NCBI RefSeq assembly: GCF_900114015.1 | Contig: NZ_FORN01000020.1 | Coordinates: 24,043-88,042, forward strand | Direction: 5' to 3' | Source: Caulobacter sp. UNC279MFTsu5.1 | Lineage (GTDB): Bacteria > Pseudomonadota > Alphaproteobacteria > Caulobacterales > Caulobacteraceae | DNA: 64,000 bases | Shown here: in pieces, positions 27,642 to 38,273 of the stretch | How positions within the stretch are numbered: the stretch's first letter is position 1 | Layout: every line of letters begins with the position of its first letter | Notes under the pieces: model-generated | Databases searched by the model: none | What the model was told of the DNA's origin: nothing | The model's input: the letters and a program-made list of their open reading frames with translations, nothing else | Position numbers and translations under genes: made by a program

Positions 27642-28538
27642 TCAGACGGCTTGCGCCAGTTCCACCGAATGGGCGCGCATCCGCCAGGCGGCGGGGTTGG
27701 CCATCAGGGCCCGGACGATGGCGTTGTTCAGGCCGTGTCCGGCCAGCACGCCCTCGAAGCGGCCGATGATCGGCGCGCCCAGCACATAGAGGTCGCCCAC
27801 CGCGTCCAGCGCCTTGTGGCGCACGAACTCGTCGGGGCGGCGCAGGCCTTCGGGGTTCAGCACCCGGTCGCCGTCGATGACCACGGCGTTCTCCATCGTG
27901 CCGCCGCGGGCCAGGCCGATGGCGCGCAGGGCCTCGACGTCGCGGACGAAGCCGAAGGTGCGGCAGTCGGACAGCTCGGCGCGGAACGACTCTTCGTCCA
28001 CGGCCAGGTCGACGCGCTGGCGGCCGATGGCCTTGCTGGCGAAGACGATCTCGAAGGCCACCTCGAAGCGGTCGCTCGGCGACAGGCTGGCGCGCTTGTC
28101 GCCCTCCTCGACCGTCACGGTCTCAAGGATTTCGATATAGCGGCGGGCGGCTTCCTGCTTGCGACGGCCGGCGCGGTCAAGGATCTGCACGAAGGGCTCG
28201 GACGAGCCGTCCATGATCGGCACTTCCGGACCGTCCAGCTCGACCACGCAGTTGTCGATGGCCAGGGCGGCCAGGGCGGCCATCAGGTGCTCGATGGTCG
28301 AGACGCGCACGTCGGCGGCGTTGTTGATGACGGTGCCCAGCTGGGTCTGGCAGACCGCGTCCGGCTTGACCGGCACGCGGTTGTCGCGGTCGTGGACGTC
28401 GGTGCGCACGAAGACGACGCCAGCGTCGGCCGGCGCGGGACGCACGGCGACGCGCACGTGCGAGCCGGTGTGCAGGCCCACGCCGGCGAAGATGACCGGT
28501 CCGGCGACCGTATGCTGAAAATATGCCGAAGCCGACAC
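27642..28538 (-). CDS. lpxC: UDP-3-O-acyl-N-acetylglucosamine deacetylase LpxC
   Basis: Zinc enzyme of the first committed step of lipid A synthesis, 298 residues. The metal ligands align with the E. coli enzyme: H84 in STIEHLMAAL, H241 and D245 in FVRHKALDAVGDL. The catalytic H268 lies in GHGLNNAIV. The N-terminus GVGLHTG is the family start motif. The ATG at 28538 is followed by MSASAYFQHTV. Normal length, no odd residues. The 289-bp region upstream is shared with the divergent peptidase gene. Confidence 0.97.
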   Translation of the reverse strand: MSASAYFQHTVAGPVIFAGVGLHTGSHVRVAVRPAPADAGVVFVRTDVHDRDNRVPVKPDAVCQTQLGTVINNAADVRVSTIEHLMAALAALAIDNCVVELDGPEVPIMDGSSEPFVQILDRAGRRKQEAARRYIEILETVTVEEGDKRASLSPSDRFEVAFEIVFASKAIGRQRVDLAVDEESFRAELSDCRTFGFVRDVEALRAIGLARGGTMENAVVIDGDRVLNPEGLRRPDEFVRHKALDAVGDLYVLGAPIIGRFEGVLAGHGLNNAIVRALMANPAAWRMRAHSVELAQAV

Positions 28539-28827
28539 TTGAAACCCTTACCTTGACCAGCGGGGCGGTTCACCGACCGCCTTCTCGCCCCGCTTACCAT
28601 CTAGGGCCAATGCTGCGTCGCGGCAAAGCAAGTCCTGTTTCCGATTGTTACCTCTCTAGCCGTTTGTTTTTGATGGCTTTTCTGGACGATTGAAGGTCAT
28701 ATTTTCGTCGCATTGCGAAGCTTGGAGCTGCGAAGGACGATCTTGCGCCGATCCCCTGGTCTCGCTGGCATGTCGTCGCTAGGCTTGCCCCTCTTTCCGG
28801 CGACAACGCCTCCTGGATGCCGTTTCG
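28539..28827. promoter_or_regulatory. Divergent promoter region lpxC / S9 peptidase
   Basis: 289 bp between two divergent starts, with an AT-rich part around 28640-28700 (GTTTTTGATGGCTTTTCTGG) likely to include one promoter. No repeat or RNA gene was recognised. Confidence 0.4.
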
Positions 28828-30933
<2,106 letters not shown>

Positions 30934-30956
30934 TACGCTTATAAATTGCAGCTGTT

Positions 30957-30990
30957 CGCCCCTTCCGTTAGTTTGGCCCCGGAAGGGGCG
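30957..30990 (+). promoter_or_regulatory. Perfect 11-bp hairpin covering the ribosome-binding site
   Basis: CGCCCCTTCCG (30957-30967) is the exact complement of CGGAAGGGGCG (30980-30990), with a 12-nt loop. The right arm contains GGAAGGGG, the only good ribosome-binding sequence for the ATG at 30994, so the folded RNA would hide it. If translation instead begins at TTG 30946, the hairpin is within the coding region. Confidence 0.6.
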
Positions 30991-30993
30991 ATC

Positions 30994-32058
30994 ATGTTCC
31001 AGCTGTTCCGTGTGATCCTGAACCGCTTCACGCTTCACTCGCGGCTGGGCGGGCGCTACGCCGAGGCCCGGATCCTGGCGGCGGAACTGGACCTGGACCT
31101 GACCGAAATCGCCCTGCGCCATGGCAGCCAGGGCCACGCCGGGGGCGATCCGGCCGAGCAGAACAGCCAGGCCGAGCGCGAGGAGAAGTTCCGGCGCCTG
31201 ACCGAGGGCTTCAACAGCCCCTACCCCAGCGAACAGATCGCCGCCGCCGTCGACCTGCGCAAATGGATGGTGCGCGACTACGGGCTGGAGCGGCTGAGAT
31301 GGTTCGTGCCGCAGCTGCGCGAGCGCTACATCCACGCGGTCGGCCCCAAGGCCGCCAAGCTGGAGCCGATCGTCTTCGCTCCCGAGGACGCCAACCGCGC
31401 CGAGCTGGAGGCCGAGGCCCTGAGCCTGCTGGAGCGCCTGAAGCTGCTCTACACCCTGAGCAGCGAGCGCGAGGTGCTGACCGGCCGGATGCGGCGCTGG
31501 GCCCTGGGCCTGCTGTGCCTGCTGTTCGGGGCGCTGATGATCACCCGGGTGCTGCCTAACATCCTCCCGCCCGGCGCGCTTCGCGAGACGGTCACGGTGA
31601 TCGCCAACTTCTCGCTGATCGCCTTCGTCGGCGCGGCCGGGGCCATGGTCTCGGTGCTGCGGCGGACCGAGTCGGCCATGGCCTCGGCCTCGTCCGACAT
31701 CGACCCTGTGCGCCAGGTCAGCGCGCTGAGCCAGGGCCTGACCGCCGTGTTCATCGCCGCCTTCGTGGGCATGTCGGTGTCGTTCGTGCTGGTGGCCTTC
31801 TTCGCCAGCGGCCTGGTGCGAGAGGGGGCGATCGTCGGCCCGGCCGCGGCCAACCTGTTCCCGCAGATTGTGCCTTGCCGCTATGACTGCCCGATCACCC
31901 TGGTCAATCGCGGCCTTATGTTCCCCGCCGCCGTCGATGCGGCCAAGCTGATGGTCTGGGCCTTCATCGGCGGCTTTTCCGAACAGCTGGTGCCGGACGT
32001 GCTGGACCGGCTGACCAAGGCGGCGCGGCAGACGAAGAAGCCGTCGGAAGCGGCGTGA
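30994..32058 (+). CDS. Uncharacterised membrane protein
   Basis: Protein of 354 residues that I do not recognise. The N-terminal half is soluble and charged, with segments rich in Arg, Glu and Ala (QAEREEKFRRL, RAELEAEALSLLERLKLL). Three or four hydrophobic segments follow: ALGLLCLLFGALMITRVLP, FSLIAFVGAAGAMVSVL and AVFIAAFVGMSVSFVLVAFF, and a late amphipathic stretch near VDAAKLMVWAFIGGFSE. A pair of cysteines in VPCRYDCPI may form a disulfide on the outer face. The start follows a hairpin that covers the ribosome-binding site. No operon partner. Confidence 0.7.
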   Translation: MFQLFRVILNRFTLHSRLGGRYAEARILAAELDLDLTEIALRHGSQGHAGGDPAEQNSQAEREEKFRRLTEGFNSPYPSEQIAAAVDLRKWMVRDYGLERLRWFVPQLRERYIHAVGPKAAKLEPIVFAPEDANRAELEAEALSLLERLKLLYTLSSEREVLTGRMRRWALGLLCLLFGALMITRVLPNILPPGALRETVTVIANFSLIAFVGAAGAMVSVLRRTESAMASASSDIDPVRQVSALSQGLTAVFIAAFVGMSVSFVLVAFFASGLVREGAIVGPAAANLFPQIVPCRYDCPITLVNRGLMFPAAVDAAKLMVWAFIGGFSEQLVPDVLDRLTKAARQTKKPSEAA

Positions 32059-32080
32059 GGGCTGCCTTCACTCCAGGGCT

Positions 32081-32186
32081 GTCATCCCGGCCGTAGCGAA
32101 GCGGAGAGCCGGGACCCAGGTGGACCGCACCGCGTCCGCCCAGTCCTCTGGATCCCGGACAGCCTCTACGAGGCTTCCCGGATGAC
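32081..32186. repeat. Nested palindromic intergenic repeat, copy 2
   Basis: A 106-bp element with perfect inverted ends (GTCATCCCGG / the near-complement TCCCGGATGAC) and inner inverted blocks CCGGGACCC and GGATCCCGGA. It belongs to the same family as the elements at 24511 and 46253 but diverges in the middle. It lies between two convergent genes. Confidence 0.7.
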
Positions 32187-32237
32187 AACAATTTGGGGCG
32201 TCGGGAGGGCGTTGGCGAACCGAGGCGGCATGACGCC

Positions 32238-32981
32238 TTAAACCCGCCCCGTCGCCACCGCCCAGGTCAGCCGCAACCGCTTTTCCAGCTCGCCCAGTTC
32301 GCGCGCCCCCGTCTGGGCCATGGCCAGGGCCGCCGGCGCCGCGGCGGGGAACGCCGCCACCGGCAGGTCCTTCAGCGCCGCGTTCGCCTTGGTTCGCGCC
32401 TCCTCCACCCGCCAGCGGACGTGATCTTGCGTCCAATCGGCCGGTAGTCGCTGGACTCCCGCCCGCCTCAGCCGCCACAGCCCCGCCAGGCCATAGGCCC
32501 GAGCGGCGTCCTGCACGGCATGGGGATCGGCCTTGGGGTCCAGCCGCCAGGCGGCCAGCATCGTCACCGCCCCGGCAGTGGCGTCGACATAGGCCAGGAC
32601 CTGGGCCTCCGTCTCGAACGGCGCGGCGTCCAGGTCGGCCATCCGGGCCTCGGCCATCTCGGCCAGGGCGCTCAGGGGATAACCGGCGACGGCCACGGCC
32701 TCGACGGCGGGGTGCCGGCGCGGCGGCTGGCCGGTGGCGATCTCGTCCATGGCCTCCCGCCACCAGGTCAGGCGGATCTCGCCCATCAGCGCGTTGCTGA
32801 CCCCGCCGGCCACCCGGGCCAACTCGTAGTTGAAGGCGTACAGCGCGATGACATCGGCCCGGGCCTTGGGATCGGCGATGAACCGGCTGGCCAGCCAGCG
32901 GTCGGGATCGACGCGGCGCACCAGGGCGTCAAGATCGGTGTCCGGGCCGTCGTTGCGATGGGCGATGTCCAGCGTGGTCAT
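32238..32981 (-). CDS. Squalene/phytoene synthase family protein lacking the aspartate-rich motifs
   Basis: Protein of 247 residues with the trans-isoprenyl-diphosphate synthase fold as seen from LIRLTWW-type signature GEIRLTWWREAMDEI and the C-terminal helices. In active squalene and phytoene synthases the first motif is D-x3-D; here the matching stretch is LYAFNYELARV (about 47-57), without aspartates. The second motif is also replaced (AYGLAGLWRLRRAG). This is the pattern of the NDUFAF6-like branch, an assembly factor of respiratory complex I in mitochondria. So a non-catalytic role is more likely than terpenoid synthesis. Confidence 0.8.
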   Translation of the reverse strand: MTTLDIAHRNDGPDTDLDALVRRVDPDRWLASRFIADPKARADVIALYAFNYELARVAGGVSNALMGEIRLTWWREAMDEIATGQPPRRHPAVEAVAVAGYPLSALAEMAEARMADLDAAPFETEAQVLAYVDATAGAVTMLAAWRLDPKADPHAVQDAARAYGLAGLWRLRRAGVQRLPADWTQDHVRWRVEEARTKANAALKDLPVAAFPAAAPAALAMAQTGARELGELEKRLRLTWAVATGRV

Positions 32982-33013
32982 GAGCGCGGCTTATGCGCCG
33001 CATCGTCCAAAAG

Positions 33014-33042
33014 AAAAAGGCCCACGGAACCCGTGGGCCTTT
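33014..33042 (-). terminator. Terminator of the PuuD-like gene
   Basis: Perfect 9-bp stem GGCCCACGG / CCGTGGGCC with a 3-nt loop, flanked by an A-run on one side and TTTT on the other, so it could act in both directions. It follows the stop of the minus-strand gene at 33065. Confidence 0.85.
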
Positions 33043-33064
33043 TCCGATGTCGCCAATCAACCGA

Positions 33065-33679
33065 TCAGTTGAACAGCGTCTGGTACATCGTCATGCAGGC
33101 CAGCATCGGGATGCTGAGCAGCGTGTTGATGCGCGAGAACAGCATGGCCATCTTGGCCGCCTTGGCCTTGGTGTCGGCGTCCGCCTCGACGATGCCCAGG
33201 GCCCGCTTTTGGTTCGGCCAGATCACGCCCCAGACGTTAATGAACATGATCGTCGCCAGCCACATGCCCAGGCCGATGAAGGTGAAGCCCATGTCGACGC
33301 CGCGCTCGTAGCCGCCCCACAGACCGAAGGTCGCCGCCTCGGCCAGGTAGCCGCGGCTGAAGGCCAGGACCACGCCCATCACCCAGGTCGCCAGCGCCGC
33401 CCAGCGGAACCAGAACAGCGCTTCGGGGGCGATGTACTTGGATACGGCCGGCTTCAGCTCAGCCGGGATCTGCGGCATGACGCGGATCTGCACGAAGTTG
33501 AAATAGTACAGCAGCCCGATCCACAGGATGCCGAAGAACACGTGCAGCAGGCGGAACACCGCCTGGAAATAGGCGTCGTCGAAGCCGTGCGGGCTGTGCC
33601 CGAAGCCGAACGCGATCACCAACGCCAGCAGGACGCTGACGATGATGGTGTTGCGGAAATTCGAAAGTAGTCCGGTCAT
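33065..33679 (-). CDS. PuuD-like (urate hydroxylase N-domain) membrane protein
   Basis: Integral-membrane protein of 204 residues with five hydrophobic segments. The segment FRLLHVFFGILWIGLLYYF and later WFRWAALATWVMGVVLAF with GLGMWLATIMFINVWGVIWP match the membrane domain of the PuuD family. The cytochrome c domain of true PuuD urate oxidases is missing, and no purine-catabolism gene is nearby. The function may therefore be different (family annotation is weak evidence for urate oxidation here). Own terminator at 33014; monocistronic. Confidence 0.75.
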   Translation of the reverse strand: MTGLLSNFRNTIIVSVLLALVIAFGFGHSPHGFDDAYFQAVFRLLHVFFGILWIGLLYYFNFVQIRVMPQIPAELKPAVSKYIAPEALFWFRWAALATWVMGVVLAFSRGYLAEAATFGLWGGYERGVDMGFTFIGLGMWLATIMFINVWGVIWPNQKRALGIVEADADTKAKAAKMAMLFSRINTLLSIPMLACMTMYQTLFN

Positions 33680-33772
33680 GTCCAGGCCCCCTAACGCCCC
33701 TTGCTTGGGGTCAGGTATAGGGCGCCCGGCGGAGTCGGGGAATAGACGCCATTCCCGGGGCCAGGGCCGGCC

Positions 33773-34129
33773 TCAGACCGCGATCAGCGCCGCCGCCAGC
33801 CGCCGGCCCTCGCTGGCCAGGACGTTGTAGGTGCGGGCCGCGGCCTCGGTGCTCATGAACTCAAGCCCCACGCCGGCCGCCTTCAGCGCGTCGCGCACCG
33901 GGCGCGGCGGCAGGGCGTTGACCAGGCCCACGCCCAGCAGCACGAACTCGACCGCCCCGCCCGCCGCGAAGACCTCGGCGAAGTCCTCTGGCGTCAGGGC
34001 GGCCAGGTTGGCGACGCCCCAGGGCCGCGGCTGATCGTCGATGATCAGCAGCGAGCCCGGACGCCAGTCGCCGGAGACGCGGAAACCGCCGCCGCCCCAG
34101 GCGTCGATCGATGGCGGCTGGCGCAGCAT
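33773..34129 (-). CDS. Mth938-like domain protein
   Basis: Small soluble protein of 118 residues of the Mth938/DUF498 family, which has a Rossmann-like fold. Motifs: SIDAWGGGGFRVSGDWRPGS, VEFVLLGVGLVNALP and YNVLASEGRRLAAALI. In alphaproteobacteria it usually accompanies secD/secF, as here: its start overlaps the secF stop as ATGA. In animals a relative (NDUFAF3) is a complex I assembly factor. Its bacterial function is not settled; the gene position links it to protein export or membrane biogenesis. Confidence 0.88.
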   Translation of the reverse strand: MLRQPPSIDAWGGGGFRVSGDWRPGSLLIIDDQPRPWGVANLAALTPEDFAEVFAAGGAVEFVLLGVGLVNALPPRPVRDALKAAGVGLEFMSTEAAARTYNVLASEGRRLAAALIAV

Positions 34130-35076
34130 CAGGGCCGGGTGCCGGCGCCGAGCTTGATCGGCGCGGCTTCCTCGTCGCCCCGCTTGACGCCCCAGACGAG
34201 GATCAGCGGCAGGGCGATGTAGATCGACGAATAGGTGCCGATGATGATGCCGAAGGTCATGGTGAAGACCAGCGGGAACAGCACCGGGCCGCCGAAGAAC
34301 ATCGTGCCGCCCAAGGCCAGCAGAGCCGTGGTGCCGGTGATGATCGTCCGCGACAGACGCTCGTTTTCCGACAGGTCGATGATGTCGCGCAGCGGCGTGG
34401 TCTTGTACTTGCGCAGGTTTTCCTTGAGCCGGTCGAAGGTGATGACCTTTTCGTTCATCGAATAGCCGATGACGGTCAGCAGGGCGGCGATCGAGGTCAT
34501 CGAGAACTCGATGTGCAGAACCGACAACAGGCCCAGGGTCAGGACGATGTCGTGGAACACGGCTACGACCGCGCCGGTGCCGTAGGACAGGCCGAACCGG
34601 AACCAGATGTAGCCCAGCATCAGGGCCAGCGCGATGCCCAGGGCCATGAAGCCCTTGCCCAGCAGTTCGCCCGAGACCTTGGCCCCGATCGCCGAGTGAG
34701 ACGGGATGGTCATGGTCGGGAAGCGCTGCTTCAGCTTGGCCTCCAGGTCGACGGCGGCCTGGTTCGGGTTCTGGTTCGCCTCGGGCAGGAAGCGGATCAT
34801 GGCGCTGTTGGGCGAGCCGAACGGCTGCACCTGGGCGTCATGGGCGCCGAACCCGGCCAGGGCCGTGCGCAGTTCGCCGGTGGGAATCGGGGTGGGCATG
34901 CGCGCCTCCAGCGCCACGCCGCCCTTGAAGTCGATGCCTAGGTTCAGGCCTTGGGTGAAGAACGACACGCCCGAGCCGACGATCAGCAGGACGGAGAAGA
35001 TCGCGGCGACGGGCGCCCACTTCACGAAGCGGAAGTGGGTCGAACGCGGGATCAGGCGAATAAGGGGCCAAGCCAT
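34129..35076 (-). CDS. secF: Protein translocase subunit SecF
   Basis: Inner-membrane component of the SecDF complex, 315 residues, which uses the proton gradient to pull proteins through SecYEG. Six membrane segments surround a periplasmic loop. Family motifs are LGIDFKGG after the first helix, GFMALGIALALMLGYIWFRFG, and IGYSMNEKVITFDRLKENLR. The ATG at 35076 begins MAWPLIRLIPRST; it follows the secD stop by eight bases. Normal length, all motifs intact. Confidence 0.96.
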   Translation of the reverse strand: MAWPLIRLIPRSTHFRFVKWAPVAAIFSVLLIVGSGVSFFTQGLNLGIDFKGGVALEARMPTPIPTGELRTALAGFGAHDAQVQPFGSPNSAMIRFLPEANQNPNQAAVDLEAKLKQRFPTMTIPSHSAIGAKVSGELLGKGFMALGIALALMLGYIWFRFGLSYGTGAVVAVFHDIVLTLGLLSVLHIEFSMTSIAALLTVIGYSMNEKVITFDRLKENLRKYKTTPLRDIIDLSENERLSRTIITGTTALLALGGTMFFGGPVLFPLVFTMTFGIIIGTYSSIYIALPLILVWGVKRGDEEAAPIKLGAGTRP

Positions 35077-35084
35077 GGTGATCC

Positions 35085-36683
35085 TCAGGCGATCGGCAGC
35101 TTCTTCGGCTTGGTGACCTTGAACCACCAACCGATGAGCACTTGGGTAATGAGAATAGCGGTGAACAACGAGGTGAACACGCCGATGAGAAGCGTCCAGG
35201 CGAAGCCTTTGACCGGTCCGGCGCCCATGGAGAACATGATCAAGGCCGAGATCACGCTGGTGATGTTGGCGTCCATGATCGACACCAACGCTCGCCGGTA
35301 GCCGGTGTCGGCGGCCGACATCGGCGACCTCCCGGCCGCGGCCTCGTCGCGCATCCGCTCGTAGATCAGCACGTTGGCGTCGACCGCGACGGCCAGGGTC
35401 AGGATCAGGCCGGCGATGCCGGGGAAGGTCAGGGTCGCCTGGCTCATCGACATGATGCCGATGATCAGCAGCACGTTGACGAACAGGGCGACGGCGGCGA
35501 ACGTCCCGAACAGGCCGTAGGCCAGGATGATGAACACGAACATCGCGGCCGCGCCGATGGCCAGGGAGATGGCCCCGGCCCGGACGGCGTCGGCGCCCAG
35601 TTCGGCCCCGACGGTGCGCTGCTCTTCCAGGTTCAGTTTGGCGGGCAAGGCGCCCGAGCGCAGCAGCAGGGCCAGTTCGGCGGCGCTTTCCGGCGTGAAG
35701 TTGCCGGTGATGATGCCCGAACCGCCCGGCAGGGCCTGGTTGATGCGGGGATCGGAGATATACTTGCCGTCCAACACGATGGCGAAGCGCTTGCCGACAT
35801 TGCGGGCGGTGGCGTCGCCGAACTTGCGCGCGCCCGAGCCGCCGAAGCGGAAGCCGACCGCGGCGGAGCCGTTCTGGTCAAAGGTCTGGTTGGCTTCAAC
35901 CAGGTCCTCGCCGGTCACCAGGGCCCGCTTGGCGACCGGGATCGGCGGGGCGCCAGGCTGGGCGCCCGGGATCACCACGACGCCGGGCGGGATGCGGCCG
36001 GCGACCATGTCTTCCTGCGAGACCGTCTCGTCGACCATCTGGAAGGTCAGCTTGGCGGTCTGGCCGATCACCGCCTGCAGCTTGGTCGGGTCGCTCTCGC
36101 CGGCCGCCTGGATGACGATCCGGTTGAAGCCCTGCTTGGTGATGCTCGGTTCCTTGGTGCCCAGGGCGTCGACCCGGCGACGGATGGTCTCGATCGACTG
36201 GTCCACCGCCTTGACGGCGTCGGCCTTGGCGGCCTCCGGCACGAAGCTCAGCTCCAGCCGGCCGTCGCCCCTGTTGCTGATGCTGGTGTCGCGACCGCCG
36301 ATGGCGCCGGCCAAGGGGCCGCCGATCGAGCGGCGCAGCAGGCTGACCGCCTGGTCCACCTTGGCCGGATCGGTGATGCGGACCCGCACGATGCCGCCCG
36401 CCTCGCCCAGCTCGCCGAACTCGATCTGGTCGTTGCGCAGCGTTGTGCGCACGTCCTCGACCATGTTGGTCAGGCGTTCGGCGCGCAGCGCGTCGGTGTC
36501 GACCTCGTAGAGCAGGTACGACCCGCCCTGCAGGTCGAGGCCCAGATTCAGCTTCTGGTGGGGAACCCAGCCGGGAAGCGCGTCGAGCGTCTTCTGCGGC
36601 AGCAGGTTCGGCAGGGAGAAGACGATGCCGAAGATCACCGACAGTATGACGGCGGTGACTTTCCAGCGGGAGAGGGTCAGCAT
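35085..36683 (-). CDS. secD: Protein translocase subunit SecD
   Basis: Inner-membrane partner of SecF, 532 residues. The first helix is followed by LNLGLDLQGGSYLLYEVD (D1 motif), then the large periplasmic P1 domain (about 60-340) and five further membrane segments with LTLAVAVDANVLIYERMRDE (D5 motif) and YRRALVSIMDANITSVIS (D6 motif). It lies between yajC and secF in the order yajC-secD-secF-Mth938-like, typical for the group. The protein is slightly shorter than the 615-residue E. coli form, as is usual in alphaproteobacteria. Confidence 0.96.
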   Translation of the reverse strand: MLTLSRWKVTAVILSVIFGIVFSLPNLLPQKTLDALPGWVPHQKLNLGLDLQGGSYLLYEVDTDALRAERLTNMVEDVRTTLRNDQIEFGELGEAGGIVRVRITDPAKVDQAVSLLRRSIGGPLAGAIGGRDTSISNRGDGRLELSFVPEAAKADAVKAVDQSIETIRRRVDALGTKEPSITKQGFNRIVIQAAGESDPTKLQAVIGQTAKLTFQMVDETVSQEDMVAGRIPPGVVVIPGAQPGAPPIPVAKRALVTGEDLVEANQTFDQNGSAAVGFRFGGSGARKFGDATARNVGKRFAIVLDGKYISDPRINQALPGGSGIITGNFTPESAAELALLLRSGALPAKLNLEEQRTVGAELGADAVRAGAISLAIGAAAMFVFIILAYGLFGTFAAVALFVNVLLIIGIMSMSQATLTFPGIAGLILTLAVAVDANVLIYERMRDEAAAGRSPMSAADTGYRRALVSIMDANITSVISALIMFSMGAGPVKGFAWTLLIGVFTSLFTAILITQVLIGWWFKVTKPKKLPIA

Positions 36684-36738
36684 GGATTACAGGCTCTGGA
36701 CGACGCCTTTCGGCGCCTCGTTACGGCGCGAAGGGTGA

Positions 36739-37047
36739 TCAGCTCTTGGGATCGTTGGCCGGGGCGGGTTCGCCCTTGGCGCGGATCTCGGCGATCATGC
36801 TCTTGACCACCTTCACGGTCACGCCCTGGGCGATCTCGACGCCGACCTCGGTCTCCTCGACCCGGACGACCTTGCCCAGCATGCCGTTCGACAGCACGAC
36901 GTTGTCGCCGCGCTTGACGGCGGCGATGGCGGCGGCGTGCCGCTTGGCGTTCTGCTGCTGCGGGCGGATCAGCATGAAGTAGAACAGCACGACCATCAGG
37001 AGGATGGGGGCGATAGCGCCCAGCTGTTGCATCAGAGCGGAATTCAT
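36739..37047 (-). CDS. yajC: Preprotein translocase accessory protein YajC
   Basis: Small bitopic membrane protein of 102 residues that joins SecDF. One membrane helix (APILLMVVLFYFMLIRP) is followed by the family motif QQQNAKRHAAAIAAVKRGD and LSNGMLGKVVRVEE. The ATG at 37047 gives the usual start MNSALMQQL. It is the first gene of the yajC-secD-secF operon; the 118-bp region upstream is shared with the divergent ATPase gene. Confidence 0.93.
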   Translation of the reverse strand: MNSALMQQLGAIAPILLMVVLFYFMLIRPQQQNAKRHAAAIAAVKRGDNVVLSNGMLGKVVRVEETEVGVEIAQGVTVKVVKSMIAEIRAKGEPAPANDPKS

Positions 37048-37165
37048 AACGACTCCAGAAATTGCGGTGGACGGACCCTTCAGATAGGGCCGCGCCAAGT
37101 CGGCGGAAGCTATGCGTTCACCTGCCCTTTTGCAATGACGGCAAGCTGGGGTTACGGAGCAACAC

Positions 37166-38005
37166 ATGACCGACGCCGCCCTCCCCCTGCTCGCCCGCAT
37201 CGCCGACGCCTTGGAGCGCCTATCCCCGGCCGCCCCGGCCGCCCCCAACTTCGAAGACGGCCGGCTCTTCCGGCACGACCCTAAAAGCGGTGGCTTCCTC
37301 CCGGCCCCCGACTATCCGATGGCCCTGGACCTGTTGATCGGCGTCGAGCGGCAGAAAGACCGGTTCGTCGAGAATCTCCGCCGCTTCGCCGTTGGCCTGC
37401 CCTGCAACCACGTGCTGCTGTGGGGCGTGCGCGGCACGGGCAAGAGCTCGCTGACCAAGTCGGCCTTCATGGTGCTGGCGGCGGAATATCCGGCCCTCAA
37501 GCTAGTCGAGGTCGACCGCGACGAGGTCACCGCCCTGCCCCCGCTGTTCGACCAGTTGCGCTCGCGCTCGGAACGCTTCGTGGTGCTGTGTGACGACCTG
37601 TCGTTCGAGGACGGGGCGGCGGCGGCCAAGGCGCTGAAGTCGGCCCTGGAGGGCGGCGTGGCCGGCCCGCCCGAGAACGTGCTGTTCGTCGCCACCTCTA
37701 ACCGCCGCCACCTGATGCCGCGCGACCATGTCGAGACTCAGGGCGCCATCGCCGCCGCCGAGAACGCCGAGGAGGAGATGAGCGTCTCCGACCGCTTCGG
37801 CCTGTGGATTGGCTTCCCGCCCATGGACCAGCCCACCTATCTGGCGGCGATCCACGGCTACGCCGAGCGCTTCGGGCTGGAGGTCGAAAACCTGGAACGC
37901 CGGGCCCTGCAGTGGTCGCAGCTGCGCGGCGCCCGCTCGGGCCGGGTGGCCTGGCAGTTCATCCGTGACCTAGCCGGGGAGCTGGGTGTAAACCTGCCGG
38001 CGTAA
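37166..38005 (+). CDS. DUF815 family AAA+ ATPase
   Basis: Predicted ATPase of 279 residues. Walker A is GVRGTGKS (87-94) and Walker B is FVVLCDDLSFED; sensor-like VLFVATSNRRHLMPRDH follows and LSDRFGLWIGF-type VSDRFGLWIGFPPMDQP contains the arginine finger region. This is the DUF815 family, often found beside yajC and secDF in alphaproteobacteria. Function is not established. The next gene starts 18 bases downstream. Confidence 0.9.
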   Translation: MTDAALPLLARIADALERLSPAAPAAPNFEDGRLFRHDPKSGGFLPAPDYPMALDLLIGVERQKDRFVENLRRFAVGLPCNHVLLWGVRGTGKSSLTKSAFMVLAAEYPALKLVEVDRDEVTALPPLFDQLRSRSERFVVLCDDLSFEDGAAAAKALKSALEGGVAGPPENVLFVATSNRRHLMPRDHVETQGAIAAAENAEEEMSVSDRFGLWIGFPPMDQPTYLAAIHGYAERFGLEVENLERRALQWSQLRGARSGRVAWQFIRDLAGELGVNLPA

Positions 38006-38023
38006 AACCTTCCGGAGGCCCGC

Positions 38024-38263
38024 ATGGGCAAGCCCTGGTTTCGCGTGAAGCGCTATGGATTCGGCGCCGGACTGCCGTGCAGCTGGGAAGGCTGGGCGCT
38101 GCTGGCCGGCTTCCTGGTCGTCATCGTCGCCAGCGGCGTGGCCTTCGCCGGTCGCGACCCGATGCTGCATCTGGGGATCGTACTGGCCTCGACGGCGGTC
38201 GTGGGCGTTGTTAGCTGGCGCAAGAGCGACGGCCCGTGGAAGTGGCGCTGGGGCCAGGACTAG
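38024..38263 (+). CDS. Small membrane protein
   Basis: Protein of 79 residues with two hydrophobic segments: WALLAGFLVVIVASGVAFAG and LGIVLASTAVVGVVSW. The N-terminus GKPWFRVKRYGFGAGLPCSW and the tail WKWRWGQD are typical of a small uncharacterised family in alphaproteobacteria. It is 18 bases downstream of the DUF815 ATPase gene and probably co-transcribed. Function unknown. Confidence 0.75.
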   Translation: MGKPWFRVKRYGFGAGLPCSWEGWALLAGFLVVIVASGVAFAGRDPMLHLGIVLASTAVVGVVSWRKSDGPWKWRWGQD

Positions 38264-38273
38264 CTGACGGCTC

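Noticed and set aside
35142..36806. Plus-strand 554-codon frame antisense to secD
   Set aside because: Shadow frame rich in Gly, Asp and Arg; secD is unambiguous.
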